This document shows positions 1 to 10,378 of a DNA stretch of 64,000 nucleotides, one piece after another. The number at the start of each line of letters is the position of its first letter. The stretch's first letter is position 1. Under the pieces are notes generated by a model. That model had not been told where the DNA came from. It made no database searches and saw only the letters and a program-made list of their open reading frames with translations. This stretch comes from Mycolicibacterium madagascariense (lineage in GTDB: Bacteria > Actinomycetota > Actinomycetes > Mycobacteriales > Mycobacteriaceae): the NCBI RefSeq assembly GCF_010729665.1, contig NZ_AP022610.1, positions 806,001 to 870,000 on the forward strand, read 5' to 3'. The translations under genes were made by a program, and so were the position numbers.

Positions 1-869
1 ATGTTGGCGCCGCACAGCGAGGGCTGGCCGGGGGAGGAACGGCTGCTGCGCATCGGGCTGGCCTCCCTGCAGATGTGGCACGACGACTTCCTGGACGGTC
101 TGCCACCCGAGGTGGTGACCGCCCGCGAGTCGGTGGTCGTCGCCGTCGATCGGGCCGACGCGGCCGACCTCGCCACTACGTCGGAATGGCTTGCCGCCCA
201 GGGACATCCGGTCACGGTGACGAGGGCGGCGCGTGACGTGGAGCCCCTGCTCGCCCAGGGCATCCGGCACGGCTTCGTCGCGGAGACCGAACTGGCCGTC
301 GACAACCGGGCGCTCGTCACCGCGTTGGCGGCGCGGTGTCAGGATCTCGGGGTGTCGTGGGCGCCGCCGGTGCGGACGCTGGACGAGGCGCGCGACGCTG
401 ACGCCGTCGTCATCGCCAACGGCATCGACGCGCCCACGCTGTGGCCGGGGCTGCCGATCCGGCCCGTCAAGGGCGAGGTGCTGCGTCTGAGGTGGCGGCG
501 CGGCTGTCTCCCGTTGCCGCAGAGGGTCATTCGGGCCAGGGTGCACGGCCGACAGGTGTATCTGGTGCCGCGGGAGGACGGCGTGGTGGTCGGCGCGACG
601 CAGTACGAGCACGGCCGGGACACCGCCCCCGCGGTCGCCGGCGTCCGCGAACTACTGGACGACGCCTGCGAGGTCGTACCCGCGCTGGGGGAGTACGAAC
701 TCGCGGAGTGCGCGGCCGGACTGCGTCCGATGACACCGGACAACGTGCCGCTGGTCGGCAGGCTCGACGAGCGCACGCTGGTCGCCGCCGGGCACGGCCG
801 GTCGGGTTTCCTGTTGGCGCCGTGGACCGCCGCCACCATCGCGGCGGAGTTGGAAGTGGGTGTGGGCGT

Positions 870-873
<4 letters not shown>
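1..873 (+). CDS. thiO: glycine oxidase ThiO (5'-truncated by window edge)
   Basis: FAD-dependent glycine oxidase that converts glycine to the imine used in making the thiazole ring of thiamine. The 290 visible residues start at an internal Met (MLAPHSEGWPG); the N-terminal FAD-binding GxGxxG segment, roughly 45 residues, lies before base 1, so base 1 is not the true start. Visible DAO-family features are RPVKGEVLRLR, a substrate-side stretch YLVPREDGVVVGATQYE, and the C-terminal RPMTPDNVPLVG and GHGRSGFLLAP blocks that contact FAD. The stop TGA overlaps the ATG of thiS (ATGA), so the two are translationally coupled. Identity is secure from sequence and context. Confidence 0.95.
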
Positions 874-2585
<1,712 letters not shown>

Positions 2586-2599
2586 CATCATCGGCCCCG

Positions 2600-3511
2600 A
2601 TGATCGAATTAGAAGGACTGACCAAGGTGTTCGGCCGCGGCGCCAGCCCGGCGGTGGACCACCTCACCTGCACGATCGAAGCCGGCGTCGTGACGGGGTT
2701 CCTCGGGCCCAACGGGGCGGGCAAGACCACGACCCTGCGGATGATCCTCGGGTTGGACCGGCCCACGTCGGGCACCGCCACCATCGGCGGCTGCAGCTAT
2801 CACGAGCTGACCGATCCGATGCGGACCGTGGGGGCGTTGCTCGACGCGAAGCAGTTGCATCCCAACCGTTCTGCGCGCGACCACCTGCGCTGGCTGGCGG
2901 CCGCCGGGCGACTACCCGCGACGCGGATCGACGAGGTGCTCGAGATCGTCGGGCTGACCTCGGCGGCCGACCAGCGCGCGGGCGCCCTGTCGCTGGGCAT
3001 GGGGCAGCGGCTCGGCATCGCCGCGGCGCTGCTCGGCGATCCACCGGTGCTGCTGTTCGACGAGCCGGTCAACGGGCTCGACCCCGAGGGTATCCACTGG
3101 GTGCGCACGCTGATGCGCGCCCTGGCCGCCGAGGGCCGCACGGTGCTGGTGTCGAGCCACCTGCTCGCCGAGATGGCCAGCACCGCGGACCGGCTGCTGG
3201 TCATCGGCAGGGGCACGTTGGTCGCCTCGACGACGGTGGCCGACTTCATCGGCCGCTCCGGCGCGGACACCGTGCGGGTGCGTAGCCCGCGCGCGGACAC
3301 CATGACCGAGCTGCTCGCCGACGCGGGACTGGACGTGGAGCTCGCGCCCGACGGGGCGCTGCAGGTGCGCGGCGCGTCGGTGGAGGTCGTCGGGGAGCTG
3401 GCGGCCCGCCACGGGGTGACCCTGCACGAACTGAGCGTCCAGCGGGCGTCGTTGGAGGAGGCCTATCTGCGGCTCACCGACGATGCCGTGCAGTACCGGG
3501 CGGCCAGCTGA
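2600..3511 (+). CDS. ABC transporter ATP-binding protein
   Basis: ATPase subunit of an ABC exporter of the drug/antibiotic (DrrA/CcmA-like) group, 303 residues. Walker A GPNGAGKTTT is at residues 36-45, followed by the signature LSLGMGQR (variant of LSGGQ), Walker B VLLFDEP, the D-loop NGLDPEG, and the H-loop SSH. A C-terminal region of about 80 residues after the nucleotide-binding domain is typical of this group. The gene overlaps the next one by a single base (TGATG), so ATPase and permease are made together. The substrate cannot be read from the sequence. Confidence 0.92.
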   Translation: MIELEGLTKVFGRGASPAVDHLTCTIEAGVVTGFLGPNGAGKTTTLRMILGLDRPTSGTATIGGCSYHELTDPMRTVGALLDAKQLHPNRSARDHLRWLAAAGRLPATRIDEVLEIVGLTSAADQRAGALSLGMGQRLGIAAALLGDPPVLLFDEPVNGLDPEGIHWVRTLMRALAAEGRTVLVSSHLLAEMASTADRLLVIGRGTLVASTTVADFIGRSGADTVRVRSPRADTMTELLADAGLDVELAPDGALQVRGASVEVVGELAARHGVTLHELSVQRASLEEAYLRLTDDAVQYRAAS

Positions 3512-4248
3512 TGCGGGGCCTGCTGAACGCCGAGCGCATCAAGCTGACGTCGACGCGGTCCCCGCGGTGGTCGAGTGCCGCCGTCGTCGTCGCGAGCCTG
3601 GGGCTGGCCGCCGCGCTGGGCGGCGCGGCCGGCAGTGAATCGACGGGCCCCACGGACGCCGTGCTCGGGGTTGCCGTGCTCGGGGTCCCGCTGTTCATGG
3701 TGCTCGCCGCGATCAGCGTGACCAACGAGTACCGCAGCGGGATGATCCGCACGACGTTCGTCGCGACGCCCGGCCGGTGGCGGGTGCTGATCGCGAAAGC
3801 CGTTGTCCTGGGCGCATTCTCGGCACTCTTCGCCGCGGTGCTGTCGTGTGCGACCGTCCTGGTGACCTGGCTGTGGGCGGGTCCCGGCGGCCTGAGTTGG
3901 ACCCTCGACGACGCCGAGGTGTGGCGCACCGTGGCGGCCATGACGACCTACGGGGCGGCGAGCGCGGTGCTCGGCGTGGGGGTCGGCGCCCTGCTGCGGC
4001 ACACCGCCGGTGCGGTCGCGCTACTCCTGCTGTGGCCCCTCGTGGTCGAGCCGGTCGTCTCGGCGCTGCCGCACGTGGGTCCCACCTTCGGTCCCTACCT
4101 GCCGTTTCGCAACGTCATCGTCTTCGTCGGTGCCCTGCCGACGGACGGGCTGCCCTGGGGACGGGCCGAGTCACTGCTCTACTTCCTGGCGGTGGTCACC
4201 GCCGTGTTCTGTGCCGGAGCGCTGGTGGTGGACGGGCGGGACGCCTGA
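3511..4248 (+). CDS. ABC transporter permease (ABC-2 type)
   Basis: Membrane partner of the preceding ATPase, 245 residues with about six hydrophobic helices. The opening MRGLLNAERIKLTSTRSPRW is typical of ABC-2 permeases, where a cytoplasmic amphipathic start leads into helix 1. The motif NEYRSGMIRTTF after helix 2 is the usual coupling region facing the ATPase. It starts directly at the ATPase stop. A MarR regulator follows 50 nt downstream and may control the pair, since exporter plus MarR is a common drug-response arrangement. Confidence 0.9.
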   Translation: MRGLLNAERIKLTSTRSPRWSSAAVVVASLGLAAALGGAAGSESTGPTDAVLGVAVLGVPLFMVLAAISVTNEYRSGMIRTTFVATPGRWRVLIAKAVVLGAFSALFAAVLSCATVLVTWLWAGPGGLSWTLDDAEVWRTVAAMTTYGAASAVLGVGVGALLRHTAGAVALLLLWPLVVEPVVSALPHVGPTFGPYLPFRNVIVFVGALPTDGLPWGRAESLLYFLAVVTAVFCAGALVVDGRDA

Positions 4249-4262
4249 CCGCCGTCGCCGGT

Positions 4263-4282
4263 TTGCGTGAAGTGTCATTCAT
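4263..4282. promoter_or_regulatory. operator-like dyad upstream of the MarR gene
   Basis: TTGCGTGA-AGTG-TCATTCAT, 17 bp before the MarR start. The left arm matches the left arm of the dyad at 5541-5560 in 7 of 8 positions with the same 4-bp spacer; the right arm is weaker. Possible autoregulatory MarR site. Confidence 0.4.
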
Positions 4283-4298
4283 TGTCGATGATGTCCCG

Positions 4299-4787
4299 AT
4301 GGCCAACACGTGGTTGACGCCGTCGCAGCAGCGAACGTGGTTGAGCTACATGGGCGTCTACCACCGCATGGAGTTCGAGATGAATCGCCAGCTGCAGGCC
4401 GAGTGCGGGCTGTCGCTGGCCGACTACACGGTGATGAACGCGTTGTCGGTCGCGCCGGGCCGGCGGCTGCGGGTGTCCCAGTTGGCGACGAACATCGGCT
4501 GGGAGCGCAGCCGACTCTCCCACCATCTGCAGCGCACCGCGGGCCGCGGGTTGGTCGACCGGGTGCGCTCGGACACCGACGGCCGGGCGACCGACGTCGT
4601 GCTGACCGAGGCCGGCATGACGTCGCTGCGGGCCGTGGCGCCCAAGCACGTGGCGTGGGTGCGCACGCTGTTCTTCGCCGCCCTCGACGAGGGGCAGGTG
4701 ACGCGGCTGGGCGAGCTGCTCGACGACGTCTACCAGAACATCCTGCGGGAGGGCACGCTGCCGCGGCCCGGCAGCGTGCCGGACTAG
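4299..4787 (+). CDS. MarR-family transcriptional regulator
   Basis: Winged-helix repressor of 162 residues. The recognition helix region is VSQLATNIGWERSRLSHHLQRT, followed by the wing DRVRSDTDGRATDVVLTEAG; the Asp-Gly-Arg of the wing is the family hallmark. The opening TPSQQRTWLSYMGVYHRMEFEMNRQL forms the dimerisation helices. An in-frame GTG 27 nt upstream is possible, but it would sit inside the candidate operator. Its stop shares bases with the stop of the convergent SDR at 4784. Likely targets are its own promoter and the SDR, whose promoter carries a similar dyad, and perhaps the upstream ABC pair. Confidence 0.88.
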   Translation: MANTWLTPSQQRTWLSYMGVYHRMEFEMNRQLQAECGLSLADYTVMNALSVAPGRRLRVSQLATNIGWERSRLSHHLQRTAGRGLVDRVRSDTDGRATDVVLTEAGMTSLRAVAPKHVAWVRTLFFAALDEGQVTRLGELLDDVYQNILREGTLPRPGSVPD

Positions 4788-5530
4788 GTCTGTACCTCGC
4801 CCCCGTCGACGAACAGCTCGCTTCCGGTCATGAAACTGCTTGCCGCAGAGGCGAGGAAGACGACGGCCGCGGCGACCTCCTCGGGTTGGCCGATGCGACC
4901 AAGCGTGACGTCGGCGGTGAGCTGCTCCAGCAGTTCCTGCTCGCCACCGGCGGGCGCGAGCCCGACCAGGCCGGGCGTTTCGATGGGCCCCGGGACCAGC
5001 GTGTTGACCCTGATGCCCCGCTCGGCCAACTCCGCCGCCCAGGTCCGGCCCAGCGAGCGGACGGCGGCCTTGCTCGCGGCGTAGGCGCCGAAGGACGGCA
5101 CGCCCCTGGACGCCGCCGTCGATCCCGCGAGGATGACCGATGCCCCAGAGTTCAACAGCGGCAACATCTTCTGCACCGTGAACAGGGTTCCGGCGACGTT
5201 GCGAGTGAACGTGTCGTTGACGTGCTCGACCGTGGTGTCGGCCAGCGTGGCGAACTCCCCGCCACCCGCGTTGGTGAACACCACGTCCAGGCCGCCGCCG
5301 TGCGCCGTCACCGCATCGACGATGGCGTCGAGCTGGGCGGGGTCGCTGACGTCGCTGCGAACGCCGGTCGCCGCCGGGCCGATCGTCGCGACCGCGGCGT
5401 CGATCGTGGATTGGTTGCGCCCCGTGAGGAAGACGTGGGCGCCGGCGTCGGCCAGGGCGCGCGCCGAGGCGAGCCCGATGCCCGCGGTGCCACCGGTGAC
5501 GAGTGCGTTCTTACCGTCGAGGGATCCCAT
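4784..5530 (-). CDS. short-chain dehydrogenase/reductase (SDR)
   Basis: Classical SDR of 248 residues acting on an unknown alcohol or carbonyl substrate. It shows the NAD(P) motif TGGTAGIG, the FTNAGGG segment in place of NNAG, catalytic Ser in ILAGSTAA, and YAASK. The C-terminal FVDGGEVQT is the usual end of this family. The start at 5530 is chosen because AAAGGAGCACTC lies just upstream; a longer frame exists but has no ribosome site. A 20-bp dyad (5541-5560) lies just upstream of the ribosome site. The 3' end overlaps the convergent MarR gene by 4 nt. Confidence 0.9.
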   Translation of the reverse strand: MGSLDGKNALVTGGTAGIGLASARALADAGAHVFLTGRNQSTIDAAVATIGPAATGVRSDVSDPAQLDAIVDAVTAHGGGLDVVFTNAGGGEFATLADTTVEHVNDTFTRNVAGTLFTVQKMLPLLNSGASVILAGSTAASRGVPSFGAYAASKAAVRSLGRTWAAELAERGIRVNTLVPGPIETPGLVGLAPAGGEQELLEQLTADVTLGRIGQPEEVAAAVVFLASAASSFMTGSELFVDGGEVQT

Positions 5531-5540
5531 GAGTGCTCCT

Positions 5541-5560
5541 TTACGTGATGTTTCACCTAA
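5541..5560. promoter_or_regulatory. operator-like inverted repeat upstream of the SDR
   Basis: TTACGTGA-TGTT-TCACCTAA, arms pairing at 7 of 8 positions, just 5' of the SDR ribosome site. Its size and geometry suit a MarR, HxlR or TetR dimer. The MarR encoded at 4299 is the nearest candidate because a related dyad precedes that gene. Confidence 0.55.
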
Positions 5561-5634
5561 ATGGAGAATGCCCGACGGCACCCTGAGGTGTCAACCGCGC
5601 CCGCGCCGTTCGGGGCGACCGTGGCGAACCTGAC

Positions 5635-5640
5635 TAACCT
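5635..5640 (+). promoter_or_regulatory. -10 box for leaderless lpqL
   Basis: TAACCT exactly 7 nt before the ATG at 5648, so transcription is expected to begin at the start codon. This decides the 5648 start over a longer in-frame ATG at 5561. Confidence 0.6.
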
Positions 5641-5647
5641 AGGGACG

Positions 5648-7141
5648 ATGCGGCGAGGATCACGGACGTTACTGGCGGCGCTCGTGGCGGTCGCGTGCGC
5701 GACGGAGGGTGCCGCGTGCACCCGCGAGACCGCCCGGCCGCAGGATCGGCCGGCGGCTGCGGCGCCAGACTTTGCGGCCGCGCTGCGGGACGGGGTCGGC
5801 GCCGACGCGATGCTCGCGCACCTCGACAGGCTGCAGCGCATCGCCGACGCCAACGGCGGCAACCGAGCGCTGGGCACCCCCGGCTTCGCCGCCAGTGCCG
5901 ACTACGTCGCAGGAGTGTTGCGCGACAAGGGTTTCGACGTGCAAGCGACCGAGTTCGAGGTACGGGTGCCGTTCGCGAACGAGCCCGTGGTGACGGTCGG
6001 CGGGCAGCGCGTGCGCGCCTCGCCGATCAATTACACGGTCGGGACCGGCGCGGCGGGGCTCAGTGGCCGGCTGGTGCCCGCCAGAGGCGGTCCACGACCC
6101 GGGTGTGCGAGCGCCGACTACGACGGTCTCGACGTCACGGGCGCGGTCGTCCTCGTCGACAGGGGCGCCTGCCCGTTCGGGGACAAGCAGACCGTGGCCG
6201 CCGAACGGGGCGCGGTCGCCCTCATCGTCGCCAACGACGTCGACGGCGAACTGCGCGGCGCCACACTCGGTGAGGACACCGACGTGACGATCCCCGCGGT
6301 CGGCATCACCAAGGCCGACGGCGCTCGACTGCGGGCGAACCCCGCCGCCGCGACGGTCACCCTCGACGCGGGTGTCCGGGTCGAGGAGACCCACAACCTC
6401 GTCGCCCAGACGAAGACCGGCTCCCCCCGGAACGTCGTGATGGTGGGCGCCCACCTGGACAGCGTGCCCGCCGGGCCGGGCATCGACGACAACGGTTCCG
6501 GTGTCGCCGCCGTGCTGGAAACCGCTGTGCAGCTGGGTAGTTCGCCCCAGGTGCAGAACGCCGTGCGGTTCGCGTTCTGGGCGGCCGAGGAGGAGGGCGT
6601 CATCGGATCGACGAGATACGTGCAGGGACTCGGGGTGGAGGCGCTCAAGGACATCGCGCTGTACCTCAACGTCGACATGATCGCCTCGCCGAACCCCGGA
6701 TACTTCACCTACGACGGGGATCAGTCCGCACCGCCGAGCCCCGTTCCGCCGCGTGTCCCGGAGGGCTCGGCGGGTCTGGAGCGGACGCTGGCGCAGTACC
6801 TCGCCGCGGCGGGAAAACCGCCCCGCGACACCAGCTTCGACGGCCGATCGGACTACGACGCCTTCACGAAGGCCGGCATCCCGTCCGGCGGACTGTTCTC
6901 CGGTGCCGAGGACGAGATGAGCGCCGACGAGGCGGCCCTCTGGGGAGGTACGGCCGGCGCGCCGTTCGATCCGAACTACCACGCAAAGTCCGACCGCTAC
7001 GACCAGCTCGACCGCACGTCGCTCGAGATCCACGGCAAGGGCTTGGCCTATGCGATCGGGCTCTACGCGCAGGATCAGGGTGGCCGCAACGGGGTGCCGG
7101 TCCGCGACGACCGCACCCGGCACGTGGTGACCGCGTCATGA
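5648..7141 (+). CDS. lpqL: M28-family aminopeptidase, LpqL-like secreted/lipoprotein
   Basis: Exported zinc aminopeptidase of 497 residues. An N-terminal signal segment (RRGSRTLLAALVAVACA) precedes Cys residues, but the lipobox (GAAC) is weak, so lipidation is uncertain. A PA domain lies around residues 130-240 (VDRGACPFGDKQ), followed by the M28 domain. Metal and catalytic residues are all present: GAHLDS (His269, Asp271), GIDDNGSG (bridging Asp), AAEEEG (Glu314 base, Glu315), NVDM, and PNYH (His445). It acts at the cell surface on peptide N-termini. The next gene overlaps by ATGA and is its degenerate paralog. Confidence 0.92.
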   Translation: MRRGSRTLLAALVAVACATEGAACTRETARPQDRPAAAAPDFAAALRDGVGADAMLAHLDRLQRIADANGGNRALGTPGFAASADYVAGVLRDKGFDVQATEFEVRVPFANEPVVTVGGQRVRASPINYTVGTGAAGLSGRLVPARGGPRPGCASADYDGLDVTGAVVLVDRGACPFGDKQTVAAERGAVALIVANDVDGELRGATLGEDTDVTIPAVGITKADGARLRANPAAATVTLDAGVRVEETHNLVAQTKTGSPRNVVMVGAHLDSVPAGPGIDDNGSGVAAVLETAVQLGSSPQVQNAVRFAFWAAEEEGVIGSTRYVQGLGVEALKDIALYLNVDMIASPNPGYFTYDGDQSAPPSPVPPRVPEGSAGLERTLAQYLAAAGKPPRDTSFDGRSDYDAFTKAGIPSGGLFSGAEDEMSADEAALWGGTAGAPFDPNYHAKSDRYDQLDRTSLEIHGKGLAYAIGLYAQDQGGRNGVPVRDDRTRHVVTAS

Positions 7142-8586
7142 GAGCGGTCGTCCTCGCAGCCTGTCTCGTCGTGCTGGCCGGGTGCTCGTCGCCGCAGCAG
7201 CAGCCCCCGCCGCAGCCGCCGGCCGCCGCGGACCCCGCCCACGACCTGGCCGCGAAGGTCACCGTCGACGGCATCTTCGGACACCTGCGGAAACTCGCCG
7301 ACATCGCCTCGGCGCACGGGAACAGCAGGGCCGACGGCACCCCGGGTGGCGACGCGACCGTCGACTACGTCGCAGGAGTGTTGCGGGACAAGGGTTTCGA
7401 CGTGCAGACCCCGGAGTTCGACCGGGTGGTCCAGTCGTCGCCGGGCCGGCCCACGCTGACCGCGGCGGGGCGCAGCTTCGGCGTGGCTCAGGCCTCGCTG
7501 CTGGTGACCACCGCGCCCGGCGGCCTCAGCGCGATCACCGTGCGGCCGCCGCGGCCTGCCGGGTGCAGCGCGGGCGACTGGGGCACGACGCAGGTGCGCG
7601 GCGCCATCGCCGTCGTCGACGACACGGGGTGCTCGGTCGTCGACAAGCAGAACGTCGCCGTCGCGCGGGGAGCCGTCGGCCTGCTCGTCGTGTCCGACCC
7701 GGGACCCGACGACAGCCCGGCAGGTCTCTTCCCGCCCGGCTACTACGAGCAGTTGCGGACGCCTGCGGCGGTCATCGACGATGCCGCCGATGCGCAGCTG
7801 CGGCGCACGTCGGCACCCGTCCGGCTGGTGCTCGACGGCAAGAGTGCGGTGGTCACGTCGCGAAACGTGGTGGCACAGACCAAGTCCGGCGATCCGCACC
7901 ACGTCGTCGTCGCGGGCGCCCACCTCGACTCGGCCGCAGGCAGCCCCGGTCTGAACGACGACGGGTCCGGTCTGGCCGCAGTGCTGGAAACCGCTGTGCA
8001 GCTGGGCAGTTCACCGCAGGTCACCAATGCGGTGCGGTTCGCGTTCTGGGGCGCCCAGCAGGCCGGTCTGCGGGGCTCCACCACCTACGTCGCGGGCCTC
8101 GGACGCGCCGGGATCGACGACATCGCCCTCTACCTCGACGTCGACGTCATCGGCTCGACCAACGCCGGCTACTTCACCCTCGACGGTGACCAGTCCGGCC
8201 AACCCAATCCCGACATCCCCGCAGCACGCGTGCCCGTCGGGTCGGCCGGCGTCGAACGCACCTTGGCCGGCTACCTCAACCTGGCCGGCGTGCGGCCTGC
8301 GGACATGCCGCTGGGCCTGGCGAGCGACTACAGCGCGTTCCTTCGGGCCGGGGTGCCGATCGGCGGCATCACCACCGGGTCGTCGGGTCGCAAGACCGCG
8401 TTGCAGGCGCGACTCTGGGGCGGCCGCGCCGGAGTGCCGTTCGACCCGAACTACCTGGGGCCCGGGGACACGATCGCGAACGTCGACCGCGCGACGCTGG
8501 CCGTCACCGGGCCCGCGGTGGCCTTCGCCGTCGGGACCTACGCCCGATCCACGCACGGGCCCAACGGAGTTCCGCCGCGGGGTTGA
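7138..8586 (+). CDS. LpqL paralog, M28 fold with lost active site (pseudo-peptidase)
   Basis: Lipoprotein of 482 residues with a clear lipobox (LAGC-SS) and the same PA plus M28 layout as the upstream gene. HLDS (His262, Asp264), the bridging Asp in GLNDDGSG and the Asp in DVDV remain. The Glu pair of the active site is Gln307-Gln308 (GAQQAG instead of AAEEEG), and the final zinc His is Leu440 (PNYL instead of PNYH). By family knowledge, loss of the general base and two zinc ligands should abolish catalysis. The reading frame is intact, and long stretches match lpqL at DNA level, pointing to tandem duplication with continued selection. It may bind peptides or partner LpqL. Confidence 0.88.
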   Translation: MRAVVLAACLVVLAGCSSPQQQPPPQPPAAADPAHDLAAKVTVDGIFGHLRKLADIASAHGNSRADGTPGGDATVDYVAGVLRDKGFDVQTPEFDRVVQSSPGRPTLTAAGRSFGVAQASLLVTTAPGGLSAITVRPPRPAGCSAGDWGTTQVRGAIAVVDDTGCSVVDKQNVAVARGAVGLLVVSDPGPDDSPAGLFPPGYYEQLRTPAAVIDDAADAQLRRTSAPVRLVLDGKSAVVTSRNVVAQTKSGDPHHVVVAGAHLDSAAGSPGLNDDGSGLAAVLETAVQLGSSPQVTNAVRFAFWGAQQAGLRGSTTYVAGLGRAGIDDIALYLDVDVIGSTNAGYFTLDGDQSGQPNPDIPAARVPVGSAGVERTLAGYLNLAGVRPADMPLGLASDYSAFLRAGVPIGGITTGSSGRKTALQARLWGGRAGVPFDPNYLGPGDTIANVDRATLAVTGPAVAFAVGTYARSTHGPNGVPPRG

Positions 8587-8649
8587 CAGGAACCCCTACG
8601 GTAGCGCCCGCCCGCGCCGCAGGACTCATCACAGGGAACCTGCGTAGGA

Positions 8650-9066
8650 ATGTCGGTCGTGACCACGACTCCTCGACGATGGACCGCGACGGTGGGATTG
8701 GCTGCGGCCGTCCTGATGGGCGCGCTGACGGTGGCCTGCGGCTCCAACAGCACCCCGTCGCCCTCCACGACGTCCACGACCAGCAGCACCTCGACGACGA
8801 CCTCGACCCACGAGAAGCATTCGTCGGGCGGCGGCGGTGGGGGTGGCGGAGGCGGTGGCGGCCAGGCGCCCGCCACCGACACCGACACGCCGGCACCCTC
8901 CACGGTGACCAACACCGAGACCGACACCCAGACGGTGACCCCGTCGCCGTCGACCTCCGTCGAGGTGGACACGTCGACCCAGACCGTCACCGTGGGCCCG
9001 TCGCGCGATCAGCAGCACAACGGCTACGGCCCGGGCAACAACAACGACAACCAGCACCACAACTAG
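8650..9066 (+). CDS. small Thr/Ser- and Gly-rich lipoprotein
   Basis: A 138-residue exported protein: hydrophobic signal, lipobox-like TVAC at about residue 30, then a Ser/Thr-rich linker, a run of 12 glycines (about 59-70), a second Thr/Ser/Asp linker with repeated TDT and TVT units, and an Asn/His/Gln-rich end. No catalytic domain is visible. The composition suggests an extended, possibly glycosylated cell-wall lipoprotein. The polyglycine is encoded by a GGN run prone to replication slippage. Its stop overlaps the stop of the convergent permease. Confidence 0.7.
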   Translation: MSVVTTTPRRWTATVGLAAAVLMGALTVACGSNSTPSPSTTSTTSSTSTTTSTHEKHSSGGGGGGGGGGGGQAPATDTDTPAPSTVTNTETDTQTVTPSPSTSVEVDTSTQTVTVGPSRDQQHNGYGPGNNNDNQHHN

Positions 9067-10322
9067 TCGGTGGGGCTGGTGTCCTTCGCCTGACGCAGGC
9101 CCAGCAGGCGCATGCCGTGGTAGATGACCAGGGCGGCGATCGAGCCGAGCGCGATGCCGGTGAAGATCAATGATCCGGCGTGCCAGGTGAAGTCGGCGAT
9201 GCCGACGATCAGCGGGATGGCGGCCGTCATCTGGTTGATGGGCAGGCTGAAGTCGACGCGATTGGTCAGCCAGATGCGGACCCCGAGGATGCCGACGAGT
9301 CCGTAGAGCACGACGGTGGCGCCGCCGAGCACGCCGGGCGGTATGGCGGAGATCGCCGCGCCGACCTTGGGGCACATGGCCAGGACGATCGCGACGAGCG
9401 CGGCGATCCAGTAGGCCGCCGTCGAGTACACGCGCGTCGCGGCCATCACGCCGATGTTCTCCGCGTAGGTCGTGGTGGCCGAGCCGCCGCCGAGACCCGC
9501 CAGGGTGGTGGCGATGCCGTCCGCGGCGATGGCCCGGCCCATCACGGGATCGGTGTCGCGGTTCGTCATCTGCCCCACCGACTTCACGTGCCCGATGTTC
9601 TCGGCGATGAGCGCGATGACCGCGGGCAGGAACAGCGGCAGGACCGACGGGCTGAACGACGGCGCCTGGAATCGGGGCAGGCCGATCCAGGGCGCCGCCG
9701 CGATCGCCGAGGTGTCGACGTCGCCGAGGGCGAGCGCCAGGAGATAGCCGATGACGACGGCCAGGAAGATCGCGAGCCTGCCGACGATGCCGCGGAAGAA
9801 CGCCAGGATTGCGACGAGCAGCACCAGCGTGACGAGTCCGACCACGGGGCCCTTCTCGAAGTTCGCCTTCGCGGCGGGCGCGAGGTTGAAGCCGATGAGC
9901 GCCACGATGGCACCCGTCACGACCGGCGGCAGCGTCGCGTCGAGCCAGCCGGTCCCGACGACGTGCACGACGGCCCCGATGATGATCAGGAGTACGCCGA
10001 CCGCGACCAGGCCGCCGAGGGCGCTGCCCGTGCCCTTGGCTGCCACGGCGGCGGTGACCGGGGCGATCACCGAGAAGCTCGAACCCAGGTAGCTGGGCAG
10101 CCGATTGCCGGTGACGACGAGGAAGAGCAGCGTTCCGATCCCGGAGAACAGCAGCGTCGTGGCCGGCGGAAAGCCCGTCAGCACGGGCACCAGGAACGTC
10201 GCGCCGAACATCGCCACCACGTGCTGCGCGCCGATGCCGATGGTGCGCGGCCAGCTCAGCCGCTCGTCGGGGGCCACCACGGTGGCGTCGGACGGGACGG
10301 GCTTCCAGGTCAGCGGAATCAC
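9063..10322 (-). CDS. uracil/xanthine permease (NCS2 family)
   Basis: Nucleobase:cation symporter of 419 residues with about 12-14 membrane helices. The NCS2 signature GGSATTTYAENIGVM is present, with the QH motif in helix 1 (GAQHVVAMFGATFLVP) that contacts substrate in UraA-like proteins. The GTG at 10322 (VIPLTWKPV) is preferred; a longer frame to 10397 would add an Arg/Trp-rich tail overlapping the divergent antitoxin start. Uracil is the likeliest substrate by resemblance, but xanthine cannot be excluded. No purine or pyrimidine gene is adjacent. Confidence 0.87.
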   Translation of the reverse strand: MIPLTWKPVPSDATVVAPDERLSWPRTIGIGAQHVVAMFGATFLVPVLTGFPPATTLLFSGIGTLLFLVVTGNRLPSYLGSSFSVIAPVTAAVAAKGTGSALGGLVAVGVLLIIIGAVVHVVGTGWLDATLPPVVTGAIVALIGFNLAPAAKANFEKGPVVGLVTLVLLVAILAFFRGIVGRLAIFLAVVIGYLLALALGDVDTSAIAAAPWIGLPRFQAPSFSPSVLPLFLPAVIALIAENIGHVKSVGQMTNRDTDPVMGRAIAADGIATTLAGLGGGSATTTYAENIGVMAATRVYSTAAYWIAALVAIVLAMCPKVGAAISAIPPGVLGGATVVLYGLVGILGVRIWLTNRVDFSLPINQMTAAIPLIVGIADFTWHAGSLIFTGIALGSIAALVIYHGMRLLGLRQAKDTSPTD

Positions 10323-10378
10323 AGATTGGACTACACACCATTGCTGCCGACGTCGCCAGCCGGGGCGCCCGGGCCGGA

